NCBI GenBank assembly: GCA_001695595.3
Contig: MBPM02000175.1
Coordinates: forward strand, 1-64,000
DNA: 64,000 bases
Reading direction: 5' to 3'
DNA from: Plasmopara viticola
Lineage: Eukaryota; Oomycota; Peronosporomycetes; Peronosporales; Peronosporaceae
Shown: positions 11,761 through 23,240 of the stretch, piece after piece
Numbering within the stretch: the first letter of the stretch is position 1
Layout: every line of letters starts with the position of its first letter
Translations under genes and position numbers: made by a program
The notes under the pieces: model-generated
What the model was told of the DNA's origin: nothing
What the model saw: the letters and a program-made list of their open reading frames with translations, nothing else
Databases searched by the model: none

Positions 11761-11771
11761 GTCAAAATGAG
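11761..11771 (-). promoter_or_regulatory. Oomycete initiator-like element of the cystatin gene
   Basis: On the minus strand this reads CTCATTTTGAC, close to the oomycete initiator core (TCATTYYNCA). It sits 24-34 bp upstream of the ATG, consistent with the short 5' leaders typical of oomycetes. Confidence 0.5.
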
Positions 11772-12415
11772 ACCTTGGCTTTTGAACTTTTAGCGACGAG
11801 ATAGAAAGTGAAAAAATTAAATTAGGTTTTTAGCGACATTCCTACTTGTACTATAACGTCAAATCATCAAACTTGGCTTAAGTATTTCGCGTCACAAATC
11901 CAAGCCGCAAAACATGAAAAAGGACAGTGTCCTGTGCACCGCATTGTGGTACAGGACGTACTGAAAATTTAGTCTTTTTACTTCGAAAGACATTATACCT
12001 GTGCATAGCCGACGGTTGAGATAAGAAAATTAAAAAGTCAATGGTGTTAGGTGAACTTTATAGTCGGATGGTTTGAAAATAAAGGCAGTTTGTGCAGATG
12101 CGAAAGACGATTCAGACAAGCATCGCTCTCGCAATGTGCTGCATCTTTTATCGCGTAGAGTGCAGCAGGCAGATGGAACTACCGAAGCACGTGTCGAATT
12201 GTTATATTTGGGTAATAAAGTGTTTCCATACTTAAAAATGCCTATTTTAAGATTCTCTGCATATATCAATGTCTGTTACCATTTGCGCGTACTTGGTGTT
12301 TCGCAAATTTCCCTAGCAAAGCAAGCATCATCTAGGAGGGGGATAGCTATCCCTAGCCAAAATAGAGGAATTTTATTAAAGGAAATTAAAACTTCACCTA
12401 AATGTTTAAAACAAC
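11772..12415. other. Intergenic, nothing recognised
   Basis: Overlapping short open frames on both strands at 12030-12480 are low-information mirror images with no domain. A small perfect palindrome, GGATAGCTATCC, occurs near 12341-12352. Confidence 0.4.
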
Positions 12416-12454
12416 GGGTCAGACCATGCGGTAAACTACCACATGGTCTGACCC
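12416..12454. repeat. 39-bp near-perfect inverted repeat (hairpin)
   Basis: Two 18-bp arms (12416-12433 and 12437-12454) pair with one mismatch around a 3-nt loop. The left arm reads GGGTCAGACCATGCGGTA. It could be the collapsed terminal repeats of a small DNA transposon or a 3'-end hairpin; the flanks give no target duplication to decide. Confidence 0.8.
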
Positions 12455-15394
12455 TCACTTGCGAATTAAAAGAAGATGGATGAATTGTTCGACATTAAGC
12501 GCTTGCGGAAAGAGAGGCGGGGAAGTGGCAAGAAAGCCGTCGCGGCCATTAAGTTGATTGCATTTCGTCAGACAGCATGCGCCTGCGTCTGCACCCGTGG
12601 GAGCACATTTCGGCGTTTGGTGTGCAACAGTACAGAAACAGGCTTGCGAATCTGTCAGGCACTTGAATGTCTAGTTTTGTACCAGTGTTCTAAGCATTTT
12701 GTTTCACATTCTGACAAAATTTTCAAATTGAGTCAATATCCCCTTTATTCAATCTTTACCATTTACTAATGTAGAAATACGCTCTAAAGTACATTGTACC
12801 ATTTGGTGGTTCGAAACAACAGCTTGCATGTTGTCTGTTTTCGGAGTGACATATTTACTCCGAAAAAGTGTCTGTCTTTATTTTGTATTGGATGCTATTT
12901 GAGAATATTTTGACCATTCGGGTGTATACAAAAAATATATCTGTCTGAAGATGTTGCATGAAGCCGAGCTAAAAATGAAATTTTTGAGTCTCCGAAGCAC
13001 TTGTACCGATTCGCATTGTGGCATCGAGTGATATAAAAAAGTAGTATCGGCTTTACATGCCAGTATTATTCTTTTTACATGCCTGAATCATATATAAATG
13101 CATACTTTAGATTACAGTTGGGAGCAAATTAGAAATAGGCCAAAAAAGGCAGTAAGGTGACCGGGATATAATATTGGAACTCTGTACTAAGTCTAAGAAA
13201 TTTAGTTAGAATGCAAAATTTGGGCTCTTAACAGATCAAGCTTATGTTGATTGTTCGCAACACCACGCGATCATGAGACATTGCATTAACGGTGAAAGCA
13301 ACGACTAACATGACGCGCGAAGAAAGCCATTTGTCGCTCTTTAATCCAGAAAAGCACGGAATAGAAGCTGGGCATCGGCGCCTGAAGGCTAATCCGACAT
13401 CGATGAGCACATTCAAACCATTAGATCTGCGCACCCTGAGAAGTCATTTTAGCCGGTGGAGCGCCCCTCTGCTGCTGACTTAGACCTTTTAATGTATAAG
13501 GGGCTTAATAAATTTGAAACGCTTAGCAAATGTGCTAGCGCACGGTACACAACCGCGTGGTGAATGGGTTGCCATATCGAAAGTAGATAGTCAACGGCCA
13601 TACCCGACTCCATCATTTTAAACCACCGCGTTCATTGGAGGCCGGAGGCAGCGATCGCGCCAATCTTCATCTCCATATACAGCCGTTAGGTGTGAAAGAC
13701 CTGGCATATAAGAATTCTAGAGTGTGCTTCTCGAGAAGCGCAAGATTATTGGTATCTTAAAGTGAAAAGGGATTGAGTCGAAAGAGACATTACCAAGTCA
13801 ATTCCTCGTGCATAACGAAGTCGAAGATGTGAGTCTATGAGTTTATGTCTATTGCCATTGTGACAACTTCTGAAGTGGGAGGACGCGTCTTTTAAGCCTA
13901 TCAACAACTGGCCTTGCTTAAGCGCGATATTTCAATGCGTGTACGCGACAATCCTTTGGACGGCTTCAGATGATTTTGAGGCCGCGCTGTATTCTTTTCC
14001 ACGCAAAAAGAGCCTGTACAGCAGCGACAACCCTTTCGCTTTCTGAAGTCAAAGAATTTACCTTCACTGATGAAGTCTCAATATCATATTATGATAGTTT
14101 ACCGAAGTGGCAGCCAGTCAGCCCTTACGTCGATGCTTTCATCTTTTGCAGGGGCTGACGCGAGAAAGTGATCAAAAACTGATTGACTTTGGCGAGTTTG
14201 CACTTCAAGATCTTTTGGACTCCATAGGTCTGTCTTCAGGCGATGTCAAGTCCGGCAGCACCATGACAACAACCTCTCCAAATGCCACTGCAAGGCGGTG
14301 AAGATTTTTCGGGAATCGTGTGTTGCATTACTTTATTGCAAATCTAATACGACAAAGTACTACCAAGTGTATGGCGTTAAAAGCAACCACCATTTAACTT
14401 CAAACCGAGCAATAGAAAGCGGTACAGTCTCAGATAAACAATCTTTGTCTCTTTGCTTATGTGCGTCAGGATTCAAACTCATGATTTACTGCAAAAAGAC
14501 ATTGAGGACTTTACGTATGAGTTACACAACTTATAATTACGAACCCTGAAAGGTGTACTTCTAATTTGTAGACATTATACTTGAATACCAAGTGCAGCTA
14601 ATCGACTTTGTGTTTAATCCGCAGCTTATCTTAAGTATGGAGCGCAGCTACATTTCCCTGATACTTAACCAATTAATCAGAACCCATCGACAGATAGGGG
14701 CCCTTGTATTAGCCCATAATGGATCAGGTCGCATATATGAATTCGAGCATATCGAATCAGCGACTCCACCACTGAGCACGCAGCTAATATAAGCAGATCT
14801 TTACTGATTTAGTCGCGTGACAAAATGACTGTACCATGGAGATCTGATGTTAGCGCCGAATATCCAATTGTTTAATATGTTTTTAATTGAAGCCAATACA
14901 ATAGCATATTGTCAGCCATGAAGACGCCTTACTTATTAGGTCATGTATTAATCGCTATACTTCAATAAGTTTTTGTGACGAATGTCCACTTAGCACAATT
15001 TCCATGATTTGCGACGTCAATTTAATGGTGGCGGAGCATAAAAAAATTGTGGCACTCAAATAGAGCACTTTTTGCCGCGTCTAGAAATCGGAGCTAAGTG
15101 GATTTTAAAACGAACGACTGCTATATGCAGTCAGTCGGCGGAAGTAATGTGCACGTATTCTCCTCTGTACATGCCACAATTAAGTGAATCCAGTCGGCAC
15201 CAGGAAGAGCTGTTGCTCTTTTGAGTTTCTGACATATACCCACGCGAAAAGCACCATTATATTTCCATACTTTACTTTTTACGAAGTACCAAAAATAGTG
15301 GTTTTACCCAAAGTTTACTCAGAATATTTCTGTCAATTGTGCCTCACAATCGGTTCACAGCGATTGCAGCGCATCCAGTGTTCGCAAAGCATTC
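12455..15394. other. About 2.9 kb without a recognisable gene
   Basis: Several short open frames occur. One stretch near 13966-14050 reads protein-like (SDDFEAALYSFPRKKSLYSS) before a stop, and a shifted frame at about 14155-14240 continues with SDQKLIDFGEFALQDLLDSI. Together they hint at an unidentified decayed gene. An ORF at 13292-13483 begins at GTG and has no domain. The rest is AT-rich and featureless. Confidence 0.4.
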
Positions 15395-15785
15395 ATGGTA
15401 CTTTCCGCGTCAACTGAAGCCTATTCGAAGCTTACTGACCTGGTAACCTTGTGCGATCTTTTGATCACGTATAGGGTGCCTCGGATAAGGCCGTGGGCCT
15501 CGTACTGCTTGTAATAAGCGTCACAATATATGTCTACTATAGCATCTGGGTGCTGCTTACGGTTCGTACATCAATATACTGGTAAGACGGCGGGTGATTA
15601 ATTGTATATTGTTTTAATATCTGCAGCCATTCATTGACAAGGATCATCCTATCCAGCAATTTTTTCTGCCGTATCACTACGCGATTAGCATTCCAGCCGT
15701 GCTGCTTGTCCTGTTATTTAGTGGAGTTGCGACTTTTATCGGGATGGTGATGGTCAAGAGTCAGAAAAAAAAGAAAAGTGACTAG
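15395..15785 (+). CDS. DPM2: Dolichol-phosphate mannosyltransferase subunit 2
   Basis: Small ER membrane regulatory subunit that stabilises dolichol-phosphate mannose synthase, supplying mannose for N-glycans, GPI anchors and C-/O-mannosylation. The preferred model has three exons: 15395..15397 (the ATG alone), 15475..15561 and 15627..15785, giving 82 aa against about 84 in animals. Exon 2 encodes the first transmembrane helix (SDKAVGLVLLVISVTIYVYY), exon 3 the conserved PFID, FFLPYHYAISIP and the second helix, ending KSQKKKKSD. Introns are GTACTT...TATAG (77 bp) and GTTCGT...CTGCAG (65 bp), both phase 0. An alternative using the same ATG with a 48-nt first exon needs a 32-bp intron, which is improbably short. 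It is convergent with the TOM22-like gene, 196 bp between stops. Confidence 0.8.
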
Positions 15786-15981
15786 AATTGTATGTGAATA
15801 GCAATTGGCCTTATCATCAAAAGCGAAACATTTACGCAGTTACTTTTCTTCACTCGTACAAAGCCCTCAATCGTCGTGTCTCGTGTAGAAAAGTCACAAA
15901 ATATAGCAAATGCGCTTTCGTCACCGAAGTGTGTTGCCACTAAGCATGTTGACCGCAAAAAAGGCCAAATTATTGTGCAGT

Positions 15982-16577
15982 TTACTTCGTGGCTCCCTCA
16001 GCAGGCGCTGCGAGCGTGCTCTGGGGCTGCGAAACCATGTAGCCCATACCCTGGATCTGATTGTAACTAAAGCCCCTGCTCAACAACTCCTTTACCACCT
16101 CGTTTGTCTGCTCCTCACGCAACATCTATTAAAAAGAAGTACTCATTAATGCGCACTTCAAAATCACGTCGATTGCATCTGCTAGTACATTCTGAATAAT
16201 AAAACATACCTCAATGCTGAGGGGCACCAGCGTCACTAGCATCGTCGTCGAAAGAATCCACAGCCATCGACCCGATGACTTGTAGCTCTACAAAACCAGA
16301 AATGCATTAGGCATCACACGCACGTCCATCTTTTTCCAGTAAACAATGTATACCTTTAAAGCAAATTTGATACCGCTTTTCACGGGTCCAGACTGGCGAA
16401 TTCGAGTTGGCAGGTTAAGAAACAACTCCTGCAGTAGCATGTCATGGTCGTGATAATCAGCACGTAAGTAGAGCTACAGAGCTCAATCTAGCTGCAAGTC
16501 AACGCCAGCAAGCGCACCTTTAGACCAACATTGTTCGATCCTTTTTTCTTCATTTCCAGCTCGCGCAGGGCCGACAT
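15982..16577 (-). CDS. TOM22: Mitochondrial import receptor subunit TOM22-like
   Basis: Tail-anchored central receptor of the outer-membrane TOM complex. Four exons on the minus strand: 16518..16577, 16354..16428, 16210..16287 and 15982..16125, all phase 0, with introns of 89, 66 and 84 bp (GTGCGC, GTATAC and GTATGT donors). The product is 118 aa. After a short basic N-terminus, ELFLNLPTRIR is followed by a proline/serine turn, then SSGRWLWILSTTMLVTLVPLSIE, the Tom22-type helix (W..T....VPL), and a C-terminal tail with REEQTNEVVKELLSRGFSYNQ. The acidic cytosolic receptor domain of fungal and animal Tom22 is lacking, so it resembles the short plant Tom9 form. Family placement is by pattern; exon structure is well supported by four clean junctions. 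Confidence 0.7.
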
Positions 16578-16667
16578 TGTAAATTTTGCGAAGGAGTGGC
16601 TTGCCAACTATGACCTCTTATATTTCATAATACTATGCGTTTGTATTTAATAATACTATGCGTTTGC

Positions 16668-18233
16668 CTAGTTTCGCAGGATATCATGAAGCCCTTTCAG
16701 AATGAGTTCCTCGTTGCAGTGATCCCTGTTCATGTGCCGAGGTGAATTACCTAAACTCGTTGTGTCCGTTTGCGATTGTCTTACGATGGCGGCGAGGGAT
16801 TGAGCGATTAAAGGTGCAAAAGTCTCGACAAGATCGTAATCCTGCTGCTGCTGTGGGGTGCTCAAACGTCCAGCTTCCGCAAGTTGCTTTAATATGGATC
16901 GACAGCAACTTTGCACTCCGTTTGTGTAACATGCGTCGAGCGTGCTTTTTCGCAAGCTTCTGTGCTTGATGCTATTACTGACAGCAGACCTCACAGTGCA
17001 AATGTCAATTGCTAAGACGAGGCGAACCGGCTGATCAGGGCGTTCGACCTTCGGTCCAGTTGGTGCTCGTAAAGGCGCTGCAACAAGTTGATTCACGAGG
17101 TGCGAGCTCGTTCGCTGACAGCGAAGGCCATACCTTTTCCATACTTTATAGGAGCTGACTCCCTTGGTGATGCCGCATAGAAAAAAATCCTCGCCGTTGA
17201 TTAGCGGAGTATGATTTGCGAAGCGAAGCAAACAGATCTCGATGTTGGTTTGAATATTTGGCTCCATATTGCCAAGCATCAGAGCAACGCAATTAATGGA
17301 CACGAAATCTTGTTGATGAGTCGCATACAGGAAATCATCCGCACTAACTCCTAGATCTACTGCAAATCGATCAAGCGGTTCTTCTTTGTGCTGACACTCG
17401 ACACTGGTGCTGATCTCTCCAACCTCAAAGTTAAATTGCACACGAATGAAAGGTGGAGCAGTGTATCGTAAGCTTTGGAAGTACAAAGCTAGTGTGTCTG
17501 CAGCACTTTCGATCTCCAATGAACCGTGAGGACAAGGGATAAATAGTCGCATTTCCGTACCGGAAAAGTGCTGGTGAGCTTCAGTCACGACAAAATGAAC
17601 CACCTTCTTGACTATAGCTGTCTCCTCCGAGTCAGGATCAATGCGAAGCTGCACGTACAAAATTCCATCCGAATTTGATGTCGTCGTGATCTTAAGACAC
17701 GCATCGCTCGCATGCATCTGACTGTATAACACCGCTGCTTTCAGGCCAACACCTAAGCACAAAGTTTCCTGTATGAGCATCCGCAACCCCATTTGGTTCC
17801 AAAGGCTTTACTATACCGTATTTTCCGCTTGTGCTACCCCTTCCTCTGTCCTTTGTGGTCTCAAATGCGCTACAGCACAGTACTTTTACCTGGTGCGCGT
17901 GAATTCCTGAGCCAGTGTCAGCGCACACAATGTCAATGTTGTCCGTATTTTCATTCAGCTTAACGGTGACGCGCAGAAGTTCGAGAGGAGCGGAGTCCCA
18001 GGAAACATCAGAATTTAAGGCCTGGGTAGCATCTAGTGCTAAACATGTCCATCACTTAGCTTATCTTGTTTTATTTGCAGAAAAGAAATTGACAAGGTAT
18101 AAATCCCACCGTTTTCAAACAATTCCTTGACAGCCTGCACCAACGCGTCTCGACGATTTCCAAAGCCCAGCAGCTCCAAATTGTTGCGAATGAATTGCGT
18201 GCCACGATCTCGGCGTTTCTTGTACGTCCTCAT
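16668..18233 (-). CDS. DNA topoisomerase VI subunit B-like (GHKL ATPase)
   Basis: Predicted ATPase partner of a Spo11/TOP6A-type protein, acting either in meiotic double-strand break formation (TOP6BL/MTOPVIB) or as a plant-type topoisomerase VI B. Exons: 18110..18233, 17817..18038 and 16668..17752; introns of 71 and 64 bp. The product is 476 aa. The spliced junctions recreate Bergerat-fold motifs split by introns: ELFENALDATQ (37-47, with the Mg/ATP-binding Asn), DTGSGI (82-87), and SGKYGVGLKAAVLYSQ (from about 112). Later, LLRFANHTPLI matches the transducer RFAN(R/H)xPLL motif, supporting subunit B over other GHKL ATPases. It is shorter than plant TOP6B (about 670 aa), lacking C-terminal extension. 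The nearest gene is TOM22-like, head-to-tail 90 bp away. Confidence 0.82.
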
Positions 18234-18716
18234 GTTGTATCTCTAGCTAAGCGATCATCACTCTTGTTGAACCTTGACAAACGCATCATGAAATCTATTT
18301 GACAAGCTAGGGTTTTAACCGAATGTGCGTGAAGCCTAATTTTTCTTGTCACAGCTTAAAGTATTTCGGTAAGAGTTTCTTGTGGCGGGAAATTGGATCA
18401 TAAGGACATCAGCTACGCATAGACGACTTCTTAAAAGTAGCGCAACACGACTTTTTTCTGGCTTAAGGCTCTGAGTTGAAGTGCCCGCGCACAAAGTGAT
18501 ACCAGGAAGCGGTCGAATTGCGCCGTTACTGCTGTCACAAAAATTTAATTACTAATCGCTAGTTTTGAGTTATTGATTCTGGTGGACTGTGGAAAGTAAG
18601 GCATGAAATGTTTTTTTTTTACAGAAGCTTAGTAGATTGTGACAGAGCCAATCGGAATCGATTCCGATTGCGCCGTCGAATACACATTACTACAACTCGA
18701 TGAGGTCGGGCATAAG
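18234..18716. other. Intergenic between TOP6B-like gene and copia LTR
   Basis: Contains the minus-strand promoter of the topoisomerase gene and a T-run near 18609-18618. No gene is seen. Confidence 0.5.
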
Positions 18717-18957
18717 TGTTAGAATACACCGCTGGATGTGCGTGGATGACGTCACAACTATTACGGTAATGTTTACAGTTACTATCATGGTTACGGACAT
18801 TGATTACGGACATAATAGTAGTCATTCATTGGTCTAGAAAAATAAGGCTGCTTGTAGAAGCTTCTAGAGTGATCTAGATGGATAGGCTTATGTGTAGCAT
18901 AGGGTAGTGAATTAAGGACCTAAATTTACTACATTAATTTTTACCAACAAACCAACA
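18717..18957 (+). repeat. 5' LTR of copia element
   Basis: 241 bp beginning TGTTAGAATAC and ending CCAACA, matching 22999-23240 along its length. The sequence just after it (GGTTAACAGCCGC) is the primer-binding-site position and loosely resembles the GGTTATCAGAGC type often seen in copia elements. Confidence 0.9.
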
Positions 18958-19008
18958 GGTTAACAGCCGCACCAAGAAATCTACCTCGCACGCTTCACTC
19001 TCACAGCT

Positions 19009-19811
19009 ATGACGTCCAAGCGAATCGGAGTTCTCTTAGGCAGTGGAAATTTCTTCCACTGGGAGTTTAACATGCGCAAGACGCTGGCGCGAAAGGGGTT
19101 GTTGGCGCACGTTCAAATCGTCAAGAGGGAAAAGGAGATGACGGAAATTTGGCTGTTCAACGACGCCAAGGCACTGGGGACGATCGCCCAGGGTATCGAG
19201 CTACAGCACCAGACCAAGACTCGGTCTGCATCGACGACTATGCACGCTTGAAGCATTCTACGAGAGCTTTAAAATCGTACCACGCTTCACAATCGTGTCG
19301 AAAGGACGCGCCGCCTGCATAATTTCAAGATGGAAAGTGGCTCGACTATATCCAAGCATCTGGATGCGTTTGACGAACTTGTTGTCGAACTTCAGTCACT
19401 TGGAGAGCCTGTTGACGAATCGCGACAGCAAGTGGTACTGCCGAGCACCCTCCCGACAGATTATGAGCGGATTGTGTCGATTGTGGAAAACGCAAGGACA
19501 TCACGCTAAGAGAGAACAAGGAGACGCTGATGAAGGAGCATGAGCGATTGCAAACAAAAGAGACGACGGAGAAAGCGTTTCCACTTCACGGAAGCGGCGG
19601 GCGGCCTAAAAGCGATCGTGGACCTGGACGAAAATATTACGGTCCAAGGAAGAGTAAAAGTGGCTTCAAGGGAAAGTGCTTTAAGTGTAATCAAGTTGGA
19701 CACATGAAGCGGTACTCCCCAGGCGGAAGCAATGGCATCGATGAAGACGCTGAATTAGCTGTTGGCGAAAACAGGTTTGGTGATTGGCTGATCGATAGCG
19801 ATGCGACATGA
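19009..19811 (+). pseudogene. Copia gag and protease remains
   Basis: The capsid starts at ATG 19009 and is stopped after 80 codons; downstream fragments continue in other frames. A zinc knuckle CFKCNQVGHMKRY near 19677 lacks its last cysteine (Tyr instead). The protease motif reads WLIDSDAT, where the family has DSGA, and is followed directly by TGA at 19809. Confidence 0.85.
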
Positions 19812-19987
19812 CACCATATCGTAAAGACTAATTTGATTTTGATGATACGATCTTGGGCATCAATGTGACCATTGCAGACGGCAAAAAATTGCGTGTTCTT
19901 GGTTAAGGAACTGGCAAGCTGACGGTAAGCATATCAGGATGCTAGATATTATGTACATTCCAGGACTCGATAGACGGCTGTTATCGG

Positions 19988-22950
19988 TTGGAAAACTTGC
20001 AAAACGTGATTTGCATATGGAGTTTCAGCATTTGTGTTATCTGGGGCAAGAATAAGGCTTTAGCTCTGGGCAAAAAGATCGGTAAAGCTTTCGTCTTTGA
20101 TCGCAAGGTTGAAGAAGCCGCTTTGTGGAGTATGCCGGTGCTGACAATCAGTGGAAGCTGTGGCACGCGCGCATGGGGCACTCAAGCAAGAGCGGAATGG
20201 TCAAAACTCAGCATGTCACGCATGGTATGCCAGCTTTACGTCGTAGCATTAAGTCTATGTGCAGTGGATGTATGAAAAATAAGCGGACCGTATCGTCGTT
20301 TGAATCTTCAAGACATCGCGTTTTTTGGAGTTATAACATACGGATGTGATGGGACCCATGCAAACGGTATTGAAAGGAGGAACCAGATATGTGCTAACAT
20401 GTGTGGATGATTTTTCACGTTTCGTGGTAGCTTACTCCTGAGAAGTAAGAGTGAGGTCGCCGCGAAGCTCTCCGAATATAAGAGCTTCTTTGAGAAGCAA
20501 TATGAGAGCAAATTAGATGTATTCGTTCTGACAATGGAACAAAATTCGTGAACAAGAAGGTCACAGCTATATGCTCCGGGATGGTGTCATGCTTCAGCGG
20601 ACTGTACCTTACAGCCCCCAACAAAGCGGTGTAGCTGAACGGATGAATCGCACTACTATGGAGAAGGCAAGAAGTATGCTTAATTGCAAGGGCATGTCAA
20701 TATTTTGGTGGGCAGAAGCTGTAAGCACTGCAGTCTAATTGATTAATAAATCGGTGAACATCGAACGATCGGACAAGATGCCGTACAAAGTAGCTTTTAA
20801 GTAGAAACCACGAATGAAACACCTGCGTATATTTGATTCCCAAGGATATGCTCATGTTGACAGCACTAAAAGGGCGAAAATCGATCCTAAGAGCTGTTAG
20901 TGTATGCTTCATGGATATGCTAAAAACGCGAAGGCTTATCGTGTTTATGATTTGGTATTATCAAAATCAAGATAACACGATCTGTTCAGCTTGATGAGCG
21001 CGGTGTTAACTGTATATACAATACACCGTGTTCGATAAAGACTCAGTTACCCATCTTTTCAAGAAAATGAATGAAGAAGACCCATTTTCCTGCTGAGCGA
21101 CGGCTGGTGATAGACGAATGCATGAACAGTATCGAGGGGTCAACGCAAGATATTGAGATGGATGAGGCCGAATTTGAGCGTGGTATAAATCTGAAGCGAC
21201 CACTAGCACTCGAACATCGAATAGCAACTGAGCAAGAGCTGACAGAATATCCCTTCCCGCGAATAATTGAGTCCAGGCACAGAGCGGTCAAGGCGTTCTC
21301 GTGAGCCAGCTTTGTTACTGGAAGACAGCTTGAAGCTGGATAATGAAACGGAAGAAAGTTAAGGAATTCCGTCTCCGAAGCGCCCAAGAATCGACGAAGA
21401 TGGATTACCTGCCGAAGTAGTGTTGGCGTATGCGGCAAAAATTGACGGGGCTACTGACATTACGAACACATACGCTGAAGCAGTTGCAAGTGATGAAGCA
21501 ATAGCATGGCGAGCAGCAATAAAGACCGGACTATTATCACATGATGAGAACGACACTTTATTCATTGTACCGCGCGGAGCTGCTCGTCCGATTGGATGTC
21601 GATGAGGATTCGCCAGGAAACTTGATGAGAACGGCCGAGTCATTTGCTACAAGGCACGGCCTCTCGCAAAGGGGTTTACGTACTCTCCAGTAGCGAACAT
21701 GAATTCCATATGGGTTGTCTTGGCTGTTTGCGTCGCAGACGGATACGAAATGGAACAACTGGATGCAGACACTGCGTTTCTGGATAGTGAGCAGAGCGAC
21801 CGAGTCTGTATGGAGACACCATCTGGAGTTAAGACTATTGGAAATCATGTCCGCATGCTGAATAAGGCCATTTACGGGATAAAGCAAGCTTCTCTAAAGT
21901 AAAACAATTTATGGCGTCTTTGTTTCAAATGGTCTTTAAGAGTTGTGGCGCGGATCAGTGCTTGTATGTAAAGCTTTCTAAGAAGGGGCACATCTACGTT
22001 TGCCTCTATGTAGATGATATATTAATCGCAGCCAAACGTGCAGAGATTTGTGAAAGATGCTCTCATGAGTGCTTTCAAATGAAGGAGAATGGTGACGCAA
22101 ACTTTATCGTGCGAATGGAGATTGATTACGACAAGAAAGCCGGAACGTTTATGATCAGACAAACGCGTTCCGTTGACGACGTTGACGACGTACGCAACGA
22201 TTTGGTCAGCAGAACGCCAAGACGACCGATAGCCCACGTGCCTCCAATCTCAAGCTTACTAAAGAGCAATCGCCAGGAACAGATGGAGAAGCTATTGAAT
22301 TGCAATCAAAGCCATATCGCTCTCTCATTGGCTGTCTCATGTACATAACAACATGTACGAGACCGGACATTGCCTACGTAGTTACGCAGCTATCAAGATT
22401 TCTTGAAAATTCTGGAATACAGCATTGGCGAGCCGCGATTCGTGTGCTACGATACTTGAAGTCAACGCGCCTGCATGAAATTGTATATGAAGGAGGGACC
22501 AGCAACATTATATTTGAAGCATTCGCGGACGCAGACTGGGAAGCAACATCGACGAAAGGCGATCTGTTTCTGGTGTGGTGATTAAAATTAGTAATGGACC
22601 GGTAGTGTTCAAGTCGGAATTTCGGAGAACGGTGGCACTGACTTCAGCAGAAGCCGAGTATATGGCACTAAGCCTGTGCACCCAGGAAGTTTTGTGGATG
22701 CGCGCGATATTGAAGGACATGGGCAAAAACCAGAATAATGTAACGCAAGTCTGGGAACAACCAAGGGGCAATAGTACTGGCCCAGAATGCGGGATGTCAT
22801 GCCAGAAGTAAGCTCCTCGTCATCGAGCATCACTTTACGCTAGAAATTGTTGAATACAGAACGATCCAAATCGAGTACGTCCACACAAAGCATCAGCTGG
22901 CGGACATGCTTACCAAGGCTCTCGGACACGCTCAAGCAAAAAGACAGGCA
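19988..22950 (+). pseudogene. Copia pol remains (integrase, RT, RNase H)
   Basis: In order: the pre-integrase motif WHARMGHSSKSGM with C..C; integrase core TCVDDFSRF, RSDNGTKF and SGVAERMNRTTMEKAR; RT segments MEQLDADTAFL and NKAIYGIKQA; an intact YVDDILIAA catalytic box at about 22007; MYITTCTRPDIAYVV; and RNase H FADADWEA and TSAEAEYMAL, ending QLADMLTKAL. At least ten disruptions separate these blocks. Confidence 0.9.
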
Positions 22951-22986
22951 TCAAGAAGCAAGAAATAAAGAAAACTAAACATTAGC

Positions 22987-22998
22987 GGTGGGTGGGAG
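22987..22998 (+). other. Polypurine tract
   Basis: GGTGGGTGGGAG abuts the 3' LTR, the expected plus-strand priming site of an LTR retrotransposon. Confidence 0.75.
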
Positions 22999-23240
22999 TA
23001 TTGGGATACGCCGCTGAATGTGCGTGAATGACGTCACAACTATTACGGCAATGTTTACAGTTACTAACATGGTTACGGATACTGATTAAGGACATAATGG
23101 TAGTCGTTAATTAGTCTAGATAAATAAAGTCGCTTGTAGAAGCTTTTAGAATGATTAAGACGGATAGGCTTAGATGTAGCACAGGGTGGCGAACTAAGGA
23201 CCTAAATATGTTCACATTGATTTTTACCAACAAACCAGCA
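22999..23240 (+). repeat. 3' LTR of copia element
   Basis: 242 bp matching the 5' LTR. The first dinucleotide is TA instead of TG, a point change that would itself impair integration. It ends CCAGCA. Confidence 0.9.

Larger units (their letters stand above)
18717..23240 (+). mobile_element. Full-length but dead Ty1/copia element with two LTRs
   Basis: A complete architecture of about 4.5 kb: 5' LTR, gag, protease, integrase, reverse transcriptase, RNase H, polypurine tract and 3' LTR. Flanks are ATAAG on the left and ATCAG on the right, a 4/5 match to a 5-bp target duplication. The LTRs are by eye about 85% identical, implying an old insertion. Coding sequence is broken by many stops and frameshifts. 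Confidence 0.92.
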
